Below, in pieces: positions 1 to 25,800 of a stretch of DNA of 64,000 bases (positions within the stretch are counted from its first letter, which is position 1; each line of letters starts with the position of its first letter). The notes under the pieces were generated by a model, which searched no databases, was not told the DNA's origin, and worked only from the letters and a program-made list of their open reading frames with translations. The translations under genes and the position numbers were made by a program. Location of the stretch: contig NC_019870.2 in the NCBI RefSeq assembly GCF_002234675.1, forward strand, positions 372,001 to 436,000, written 5' to 3'. Origin of the DNA: Oryzias latipes. Lineage: Eukaryota; Chordata; Actinopteri; Beloniformes; Adrianichthyidae.

Positions 1-1685
1 GACTCAATTAAATATTTAGGCATTGCTCTGCACAAAGATTTTACAAAGATGTTTGAAGTGAACTATGGACCACTTAACACTAAACTACAGTCAGATCTAC
101 AAAGGTGGAATGCAATACCATTTTTAGACCTTCACTCACGGATTGACTCAATAAGAATGAATATATTACCACGAATGTTATATTTATTTCAATGTTTACC
201 ATTTCCCATACCCCAAAAGCAGTTTGTAGAATGGGATAAGATGTTATCAAGATACATATGGAGAGGGAAAAAACCCAGAATTAAATATAAAACCTTACAA
301 TTAAAAACAGATCAGGGTGGCAGAAATCTTCCTTTCTACAAGACTATTTCTGTGCTGCCCAGCTGAGGCCTCTTATCTGCATGTGTTCTCCAGTTTACAC
401 TGCAGGGTGGAAAGATCTAGAGCTGAAAACTTTTGAAAAAATACCATTAAAAGCTTTATTAGCAGATATCAAGTTACAGGGGGAATTCCTTTACAGGATG
501 ACCCCTTACTGGATATGATGATTAAAACCTGGAATGACACAGTTAAAAAATGCAACTTCATGGAAGACTCAAATTCTCAGATGGTGTGCGTACGACTCAG
601 AGTTCACCCCCAACAAATATGATGGTAGATTTAAGTTATGGATTGCCAAAGGGCTAACTGATTTCAACTCATTTGTTCATAAGGGAGCATTTCAAACATT
701 TGATACCCTAAAAAAAAAACACGGGTTAATTTCTGACGACTTCTTCAGATATCTACAGGTCCGGCACTATTTCAATCAAAAAATTAAAATATCCACAGAT
801 GACCCAAGGTTTCTTAAAACTTTTAAAACGGTAATACAAGCAATATGCCCTACGAAAATAATTTCAAAATTATACAATAGTATCTTGTCGCACAAGGGGG
901 AGAACACATACTATGTAAAGGAAAGATGGGAACGAGAAGGGCAGCTCACTATCACAGAGGAGGATTGGGAACAAATATGTCGGAAACAATGGATCACAAC
1001 AGGATCAAACATTTGGCGTGAATTCTGTTGGAAAAGCATAATGAGGTTTTTTACTACACCCTCTCAGAAAAAATACCTAGGAAATAGTAAATGTTGGAGG
1101 TGTAGTAACAATGGAGCCAATCACTTCCATATATTTTGGGACTGTGTGATTATCAAGAAGTATTGGTCTGACATACACGAACATCTGCAAAATGTGTTTT
1201 CTATTGTTTTCCCCTTGTCCTTTGAAAGTCTGTTTTTGAGTAAAATTGATGGCCTAAACAACAAAAATAAGAAACTGCTCTACATTCTGCTGGCAGCCAG
1301 TAAGAAAGCAATAACCAGAAAATGGCTTAAACCTGAACAGCCAACGATAGAAGAATGGATGGATGTGGTACAAAGAATTTATATAATGGAAAGAATCTCA
1401 CACTCTTTACAAATACGGCTGGATGTTTTTTACGCTACTTGGTCTATATGGACAGAATATGTTAAGCCTGTAAGATCAGATTTCATCTGAAATCATGTCA
1501 TATCATTTATGTTTTGAATCTCCCTGCTTCCTCACATGTTCCTTTTTTATTTATTATTATTTTGTTTTTGTTTTTTTTGTTTTTCAATTAAAAAACTGAG
1601 AAAGCATGAACATTGTAACACGTCAAAACAATGTACAATTTATCCTGTGCTTTTTCAATAAAAAATAAATTTGAAAAAAAAAAGA
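1..1685 (+). mobile_element. L1-type LINE, 3' end of ORF2 (decayed, left end outside window)
   Basis: The plus strand encodes the C-terminal end of an L1-like ORF2 protein in pieces. Codons from 49 to 366 give the region after the reverse transcriptase (SRIDSIRMNILPRMLYLFQ), and 534-1490 gives the far C-terminus with the Cys-His knuckle (CWRC, then HIFWDC at about 1095-1145). The two pieces are in different frames with further shifts between them, so the copy is dead. An A-rich 3' end with an AATAAA-like hexamer lies at 1655-1684. It occupies the 3' side of the last myo5b exon seen here, so it is probably intronic and in antisense orientation to that gene. Confidence 0.85.
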
Positions 1686-1740
1686 ACTTCAGGATCAGGA
1701 GGAACCCGAGTAACCTCCTCCTTTTCGGATGCAGAACTTC

Positions 1741-1787
1741 CATCCATCCATCCATCCGTCCGTCCGTCCATCCATGCATCCATCGGA
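1741..1787. repeat. CATC/CGTC tetranucleotide tail of the retroposon
   Basis: Tandem CATC with CGTC variants. On the minus strand this is the GGAT tail that ends the dispersed retroposon described at 1728-3637. Confidence 0.8.
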
Positions 1788-1916
1788 TTCAGCTGGATCC
1801 GTTTCAGGGTCACAGGTTGCTGGAGCCTATCCCAGGCTGAACCTCTGAATCATGAGGAGAACACACAAACTCCACACAGGAGTTGATAGGAATTGAACGT
1901 CGAACCTCTTGTGGAC

Positions 1917-3594
1917 TAGAGCCCTGCGCGGGACTATCTTCTTCATCCCGCTCCCGCCCGTGCCCGCAAAACTCAGAGAATTTAGTCCCGCACAGTAATA
2001 GAGATGCATTGATTTGGTATCGTCTCCCGTATTTGTATTGAAATTATTACAGAGAATCGTGTCCCTCCTCCAGCCTCATCTTTTCATGCATTCCTCTTTT
2101 GTGTAATTTGCAACTTAATTATAAAATATTATATTTTCACAAATCCTGTTCGGTTAAAAGTGTGCGTGTGTGCGCGCAGACAGACGGCCTGAAGCGCGCT
2201 CTTAGTAAGAGGCGGGGCGGGGCGCACCCCCAACAACAGGTTAGATGACAGTGGCCATTGGGCGTCTCTACCTGGTGCCTTCACCAGAAGAGATCACATC
2301 ACTCCTGTGTTAGTTTCACTTCACTGGATCCCAGTTGATTCTAGAATCCAGTTCAAGATCCTCCTGTTAACCTATAAGGCCTTACATGGAATGGCCCCGT
2401 CCTATATTAAGGACCTCATAGTCCCTTACCATCCAATCAGAACACTTCACTCACTAAATGCAGGACTGCTTGTGGTTCCTAGAATTAGTCAAAGTACGGT
2501 TGGAGGTAGAGCGTTTAGCCACCAAGCCCCTGTCTTATGGAATAAACTCCCAGCTCATGGAAGAGAGGCCGACTCAGTTTCTACATTCAAAGCTAGACTG
2601 AAAACATTCCTCTGTGGACAGGCTTATTGCCAGACTAGTTAGTATTCAGAGATTATTTAACTTAATGTTAATGTGTTTAAATTAAACTTAATAGTAACTA
2701 TTTGTTTTAAAGGCTGCTAGAAGTTGAAGCTGGGGTAACTATGGTGCTCTGGGGTTCTGTCCTCTTTCCTTTTTTACTTCTACCCTTCCTCTCTCCTCTA
2801 TTCTTGATCATAATTTATCATTTAGTTCTCCATGCCTCTGTTTGGTGCAGTGATTCATGTATTGTCCCTCTTTCCCCTCCTGGGGAGTGGGAGTGCTTCC
2901 AGACTCCAGTTGGTTCATCCGTGCTCCAGTTCCTGACCGTTTACCTCGTCTCTGCTCCTGCTCCTACACCTGGCTGTGGTTCCTGTCTCTGGCTCGACTC
3001 GCGCCTTTGACTGTCCCGATAACCACGGCTGGATGAAGCTCGTCTGCTGGACTTTTATATATGTAGTTGTAGATTTAGATAAGTTAATTCTTCTCTAAGA
3101 GTTCTGGTAAATCGCCTGTCCGTCCTGGGGGAGGATCCCTCCTTCATGTGGGCACCCCTGAGGTTTCTTCGTTTTTTCCAGAATCCGGTTTTTTAGGAGT
3201 TTTTCCTTACCGTGAAGGGGGGTCTAAGGGCAGGGATGCCAGTATAGCTTAGTCAGTTTGTTAGTTCATTTTAGTATTTTTCTATTGAACTCTTTGTATT
3301 CGTGATCCTTTTGATTTCATGTTTTACTTCGAAGCCCATCGAGACGACTGTTGTTGTGATTTTGGGCTATACAAATAAAATTGAATTGAATTCACGGAGC
3401 TTCAGTACATAAGACTCCAACAGCCGCACAGCCTAACGTAGTCCGCTAATATATATTCATGAGATATTCATGGCAGCACTGGTCCCGCGGGTTTTATTTA
3501 GCTGCCCGCAGCACAATTCAAACCGCCCTATCCCGCGAGATTTGGGTTGGGTCCCGCGGGACCCGGCGGGACCCAATCCCAATGCACCCCTCTA
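1917..3594. mobile_element. hAT-like non-autonomous DNA transposon, itself carrying an L2 insertion
   Basis: The element begins TAGAGCCCTGCGCGGGAC and ends in the imperfect inverted form CAATGCACCCCTCTA. Both ends are rich in CCCGC/GCGGG blocks (1930-2000 and 3480-3580). A perfect 8-bp target duplication TTGTGGAC lies at 1909-1916 and 3595-3602, the length typical of hAT transposition. Without the L2 insertion it is only about 0.57 kb and encodes no transposase. The TAGAG terminus resembles that of the element at 34877-36002. Confidence 0.72.
2284..3394 (+). mobile_element. L2-type LINE, 5'-truncated copy inserted in the hAT-like element
   Basis: Codons at about 2289-2642 give the C-terminus of an L2-type reverse transcriptase (RDHITPVLVSLHWIPVDSRI) and end at a TAG at 2640. 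A long 3' untranslated region follows and ends in the fish L2 terminus GGGCTATACAAATAAA plus ATTGA repeats at 3364-3392. A second copy lies in inverted orientation at 39232-40455. The 5' truncation point falls near 2284, just inside the reverse transcriptase. Confidence 0.85.
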
Positions 3595-3637
3595 TTGTGG
3601 ACCACTACCCCACCATGCTGCCACAGATGCAGAACTT

Positions 3638-4115
3638 TGGATGAATAAACTTCCAGAACCTTCACGAGCTCCTGTTCATGATCAGCCATGAGGAGGTGGG
3701 GCTGAGTGAAAACCCCTGGAGCCGACCAATTATCCCATAGAACACCCACTGGCCGGCCACTCCCCTCCTGGCGCGAGGTGATTCCTGATGCGTAAAGACG
3801 GGCTGACGTGTTACAGATGGACGTGACGGCGCCGGTCCCTTTTTCTGAGTTCAGAGGCTGCATGCGCACCGCACTGCATTGTGGGAGAATGCGATACCTG
3901 AGGCCAGCTGACACCGAACGTTTCCCAAAAGAGTTGAAGGAAAGCAGAAGCTACACTAACTTCAGGCTGTGGAGACCTCCAAGGTCCACTCTGTGGTTCT
4001 ATGAAGGGGAACCGGGCCTCCATAGAACCACGTCTGCTTCTGCCCTTCCTGGCGGCTCAGTTGGCACCAGCAGACGGCGGTTTGACCGACTTCTGCTGCA
4101 GAGGAACCTACTCAC
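3638..4115. other. Sequence 3' of the last visible myo5b exon, no gene seen
   Basis: This is probably myo5b intron sequence. I see no convincing exon for the distal coiled coil or the globular tail on the minus strand here, and no repeat that I recognise. Confidence 0.4.
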
Positions 4116-20450
<16,335 letters not shown>

Positions 20451-20960
20451 CGTCTCGTCCAGATCCGAACCGCTCTGGAACTAAGAACCCATGAGACCCT
20501 AAGACCCGGTTTGGGTCTCGTCCACGCAGCCCGCAGCAGGTGTCCGCGGGAGTTTCGGTCAGTTTTTTTTCTGACAGAGAGGCTGTGCCGCTTCGAACTG
20601 GACCGTCGGTGACTCTTAACAGCAGCTTTTATCAGAACCGGACCGTAAGAAGTCCAGAAGAGGCGCGCGGCGCAGGTGTGGAGGCCGGTTCTTCCTGACA
20701 GCCGTGTTTCCTGACGCGACATCTGATTGGCTGAAGATGCGCCAGGTTTCCGCCGCGCGTGCGCGCACGCAGCAGTCCCGGGGTTACTCCCAAAGGCGGG
20801 TCTGTTGGGTCAGAAGCTGGCAGTGGATAGGACTCTCGGGGCCCCTGAGCCCAAGAGCCCCGCCCTTTTCTCAAGGCGACATCCGTGGGTTTAGACAGCG
20901 CGCGTGAGGCACCCGAAACTCCACAGACGAGCGCGCGCCTGCCACACATTGGCACGATCA
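20451..20960 (-). promoter_or_regulatory. myo5b: Probable myo5b 5' untranslated region and CpG-rich promoter
   Basis: CpG-dense sequence lies directly upstream of the start codon (minus strand), densest at about 20640-20960. A CCAAT box occurs on the minus strand at about 20723-20728. No TATA box stands out, as is usual for a CpG-island promoter. The transcription start is inferred, not seen. Confidence 0.5.
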
Positions 20961-21419
20961 CGTGACCTGATGTTCCAACTTTCAGGAAAGTTAACAAAAG
21001 GAGCCTGAGGAACACCGCCCCCTGGCGACCGACCAGCCGAATTGTTAATTCGGGACAAAAGCAAAGCTGGAACTGGACATGTCCCTGGCGGCTTTCTGTA
21101 GGAAACCAGGACCGAACCGAGGCGGATTTTCTGGACCGACGCTTATCAAACAGTTGATTCTAGCATTTTGATTTGAACTGGACTGAATAGAGAAGGACGC
21201 TCATGGTCGTTTCTCACAATCAAGAGCACGTTCTCCCCAAACGTCTTTACACAACTAAAAAATGACCACTTCCCACGGTGTGTGTGTGTGCTTACCTGTG
21301 TGTATCTTTGTGTGTGTCTAAATGAGTGAACAAATAAAGGTAGCTGCTGTTAGAGGATGCAGAACACAGGGTTAGATGGAGGAAGCTGATTGGCTGAGGG
21401 GAAACGCTAGGAAGAAAAT

Positions 21420-21985
21420 TTGTGTAGATGTCTGTATCTTTGTGCGTGTGTGCCTATTTACCTAAATGTGTGTTTATCTTTGTCTGTGGGGTGTACATGT
21501 TTTGTGTACCTGTGGGTGTGTTCCTGTGTGTGTGTTGTGTTCCTGTGTGTGTATTGTGTTCCTGTGTGTGTGTACCTGTGGGTGTGTTTCTGTGTGTGTG
21601 TTGTGTTCCTGTGTGTGTGTGTCTACCTGTGTGTGTGTGTGTGTGTGTGTGTACCTGTGTGTGTGTGTGTGTGTGTTCCTGTGTGTGTATTGTGTTCCTG
21701 TGTGTGCGTGTGTGTTCCTGTGTGTGTGTATACCTGTGTGTTCCTGTGTGTGTGTGTGTACCTGATTGTGTGTATACCTGTGTGTTCCTGTGTGTGTGTA
21801 TACCTGTGTGTTCCTGTGTGTGTGTACCTGTGTGTGTATTGTGTTCCTGTGTGTGTGTGTGTTCCTGTGTGTGTGTGTTCCTGTGTGTGTGTGTGTGTAC
21901 CTGTGTGTGTATACCTGTGTGTTCCTGTGTGTGTGTGTACTTGAGTGTGTGTATACCTGTGTGTTCCTGTGTGTGTGTACCTGGC
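21420..21985. repeat. TG-rich array with GTTCC and GTATACC interruptions
   Basis: Compound microsatellite of TG runs broken by TTCC and TACC, in the spacer between cfap53 and myo5b. Open frames across it, rich in Cys and Val, are composition artefacts. Confidence 0.9.
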
Positions 21986-22797
21986 AGTAGAGGTTGTATT
22001 CCACCTTCATCCTCCGTCTAGAGCGTCTGCTGCTCTCAGACGGTCTGAGCTCAGACATCAGGCGAGTCCCGCCCAAACCACACCTGCCACAGGTATGAGC
22101 CGTCATCCCGCCCTGACCTGAAAAGCAGAACGGCGGCTGTCGGGTCCAACCTGTTAAAACAGTGACGAGTGACGCGTCGGCCAATCAAAGGCTTTGTTCC
22201 ATACGATCCGGTGTGAATCACAGTTGTGATTTGACTCCACCGAGTGAAGATCAGAACCAGAACATTACAGTACAGTACAGACTTTGAGTGGGCGGAGCTT
22301 AGCCTTAGGCTGACTTAAAGATGGTGGTGCAGAGGATGCAGGTGGAGTGTCCTCAAAACGCTCTGCTGGTGAGTCAGTCCAGACAAACTCCTGTTTTATT
22401 GGAGACGATTTTAGGAAAAACGTGTTTATCTGGTTGGAAATCAGAAGGAATCTCTGTATGCCTCTTCCTGAATTCTGTTTTAATGCTGATGTGGATCCTC
22501 AGACACAGCTCCACCTTCAAAACAGGCCAGACATCAAAGCGGACCACTGAGGAGGACCCACTCTTCTGCGTTGAAAGGACCAAGAATCCGCTCTGATCCA
22601 AAAGCAGGAAGAACCGAACTTTGTGGTTCGTACACTGGATTCTGTTGATCTTTCTTTAGTTCCTCTCTGAATCAGACGCTGTGATCTGAGCTCTGATGAG
22701 GTTCTTCTTCTTTTCCAGGAGCCGTTTTTCCTCACAGAGGAGGGCCTCTAAGGTTCCAACAGGTTAAATCACACAGAATCTCATCAGACTTTGATGA
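21986..22797. other. Spacer between cfap53 and myo5b, nothing recognised
   Basis: Ordinary-composition sequence with no exon, RNA gene or known repeat that I can support. Confidence 0.4.
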
Positions 22798-22803
22798 TTT
22801 TAT
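22798..22803 (-). terminator. cfap53: Poly(A) signal of cfap53
   Basis: AATAAA on the minus strand, about 20 bp after the cfap53 stop codon at 22824-22826. This implies a very short 3' untranslated region. Confidence 0.65.
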
Positions 22804-22823
22804 TTATGAACTGAATGAACCCC

Positions 22824-25800
22824 TCAGTGCCGGAACGGATGCCTGCTGGTTCTGTGGGACTCGGGTTCTGCCAGAACCTGGTCTCTCCTGCGGTTGTAGA
22901 TCTCCTCCAGGAGCAGGCCCTGCCGATGCTCCCTGTCCTCCTGAGCCTTCCAGACGCTGCAGAGCTGCTGCTGCTCCGCTATCTGAGCCTGCAGGTCGTC
23001 CCGGTACGCGACCGCCGCACACCTCCGGCTGCAGCCCGCCATATGAAACAGGAAGTGATGTCACACATACACAGGGTTTCTTTCATATGACAGGACAAGA
23101 GATCTACCTTCTCTTCTCCTCTGCCTCCTTTATCTTTGACTCCTCTGTGGCTCTACAGAGCTCCTCCCTCTCCTTCTGAAGCTCCGCCTTCTTCTGCCGG
23201 CTCTTATCCACTATGAGCACACACACACATGTACGCACACGCATGCTCAGCCTCAGTCAGAAGCTGATTGGTGGAGGGAACGGGGATGAAGAGGAAGGTT
23301 CTCACGTTTGTTCTGGATCTGGAGGCGCCGGGCCTCCATCACCTGCTCCATCAGCAGGTTTCTGGCCTCCCGCTGCAGTCGACTCTTCTCCTCCCGCTTC
23401 GTCCAAACCTCACGGAGCTTCTCCTCCAGCAGCTGCTCTGTTTCCTTCTCCTCCTTTCTCCTCCTCTCCAGCTCCTCAGACAGATGCTGCCGATGCGTCT
23501 GCTGACTCTCCCACAGCTCCATCTGAGCACAGGAGAACCAGAGGAGAACCAAAGGAGAACCAGGGGAGAACCAGAGGACAACCAAAGGAGAACCAGGGGA
23601 GAACCAAAGGAGAACTAGGGGAGAACCAGAAGAGATCCAGAGGAGAACCAGGGGAGAACCAAAGAAGAACCAGGGGAGAACCAGAGGAGAACCAGAGGAG
23701 AAACAGAGGATAACCAAAGGAGAACTAGAGGAGAACCAGAGGACACCCAAAGGAGAACCAGAGAAGAACCAAAGGAGAACCAGGGGAGAACCAAAGGAGA
23801 ACCAAAGGAGAACCAGAGGAGAACCAAAGGAGAACTAGAGGAGAACCAGAGGACACCCAAAGGAGAACCAGAGAAGAACCAAAGGAGAACCAGGGGAGAA
23901 CCAAAGGAGAACCAAAGGAGAACCAGAGGAGAATCAGAGGACACCCAGAGGAGAACCAGAGGAGAACCAAAGGAGAACCACAGGAGAACCAGAGGGGAAC
24001 CAGAGGAGAACCAAAGGAGAACCAGAGGAGAACCAGAGGACACCCAGAGGAGAACCAGAGGAGAACCAAAGGAGAACCAGAGGAGAATCAGAGGACACCC
24101 AGAGGAGAACCAGAGGAGAACCAAAGGAGAACCAAAGGAGAACCAGAGGAGAACCAGAGGACACCCAGAGGAGAACCAGAGGAGAATCAGGGGAGAACCA
24201 GAGGAGAACCAAAGGAGAACCAGGGGAGAACCAGAGGAGAACCAGAGGAGAACCAAAGGAGAACCAGAGGAGAACCAAAGGAGAACCAGAGGAGAATCAG
24301 AGGACACCCAGAGGAGAACCAGAGGAGAACCAAAGGAGAACCAGAGGAGAACCAGAGGAGAACCAGAGGAGAATCAAAGGAGAACCAGAGGAGAACCAGA
24401 GGAGAACCAGAGGAGAACCAAAGGAGAACCAGAGGAGAACCAGGGGAAAACCAAAGGAGAACCAGAGGACAACCAAAGGAGAACCAGGGGAGAACCAGAG
24501 GAGAACCAGAGGAGAACCAAAGGAGAACCAGAGGAGAACCAGAGGAGAATCAAAGGAGAACCAGAGGAGAATCAAAGGAGAACCAGAGGAGAACCAGAGG
24601 AGCCCCGTCTGGAGGGAGGTTCTACGGGTTCTGTCCTAACGCTGTAAACCGTGGTTGTTTGTCTCCTGAAGGATTCCAGGGGCCTCATTTCTAAAACTTT
24701 GCGTAGGATTTGCGTCAGAAGTGGCGTCCGGATGAAACAGAGGACATGCGTACGCACAGAAATATTGGGAGTTATAAACCGTGCGCACGCACATCCTACG
24801 CATCTTTCCCTTAATAAATCATAATCAATTCTAAATGCAGCTTTAGCGTCTTCATGACACGCCCATAGTTGCCCATAAATAGTCCGTGAAACGCCCACAA
24901 ATGAATATTCATTGATTGCGAAACCATGTATGGAATAACATAAATGCCAAAAATTGAAAGGGCGTAAAGACAACTAAGCGGGCGTATTTAGAAACTGAGT
25001 GAGTGAACCTTAAAACTGTGATGGCGCAATCCTAACCAAGCGACGCCGTATTTTACAACTGAACGGCTGAAATCCTAACTGAGCAGGGATCCTGCTCCGT
25101 CAGTTCTCTTTTGCGCCCTCACCTGGATTTACGCTCAGTGTTAAGGGGGCGTTTTTGTCACTTGGGGGCAGGAACATTTCTGGTTGATCTGATTGGCTGA
25201 AATTTGCATGCCAAGCAGCGGGGCGGGACTTTCATTTTGGGGCTTTAATAGAAATCGAACGGCGGCTGTAACGTGGATTTAAAGCATTAAAACGGTAACA
25301 AATACAGTGAATTTCACATCAGAAAAACTTACACCACAAATAAACCCGCTGCACTTTCTTACCTTAGTTTTGGGTCGTTGGTTAATGTTTTAATCCACGT
25401 TACATCCACCGTTTTTTTTTCTATGATTGCCTCTAACAGGGGGGGGGACAAACAAGTTTGACACAAAGAGCCGACATCTCTAACTGTGATATTTAATGAG
25501 CCACAACACACACTGACCTGCCAGACACACACACAATTAAAGCCATGTTATACAACCCCCTCCTCTCATTACAACAGCGCCGTTTCAGTTTAGTGTTTTT
25601 TCTGTATTTAACGTTAACACATACCGGTGACCCGAGGGACCGTCAACAAAGTGCAACCTCTGTGAACTGTGAAACACCACTGTGTAAAAATCAATAATCT
25701 TACAAAAAAATCATAAAACTATTATAAAGCATATTCTTGTTACAAAACATATTTTGTAGGAAAGTCCATCTTTATTTTATATTGTTTCATATACTTTTTC

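Larger units (their letters stand above)
1728..3637 (-). mobile_element. Teleost dispersed retroposon with GGAT-repeat tail, split by later insertions
   Basis: On the minus strand the element starts near 3625 (GGCAGCATGGTGGGGTAGTG) and resumes at 1908. It runs through the familiar blocks around TGTGTGGAGTTTGTGTGTTC and GGGATAGGCTCCAGCA and ends in a GGAT/GGAC repeat at 1741-1785. A 12-bp direct repeat, GATGCAGAACTT, flanks it at 1728-1739 and 3626-3637, as expected from target-primed reverse transcription. The element is interrupted by the hAT-like element at 1917-3594. The same family recurs at about 37099-37400 and 50325-50445. I recognise it as a very common fish repeat but cannot give its database name. 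Confidence 0.7.

Noticed and set aside
24572-24973. Minus-strand frame of 133 codons at the left end of the Harbinger derivative
   Set aside because: It overlaps the terminal inverted repeat and the minisatellite, has no recognised domain and no homologous position in Harbinger genes.
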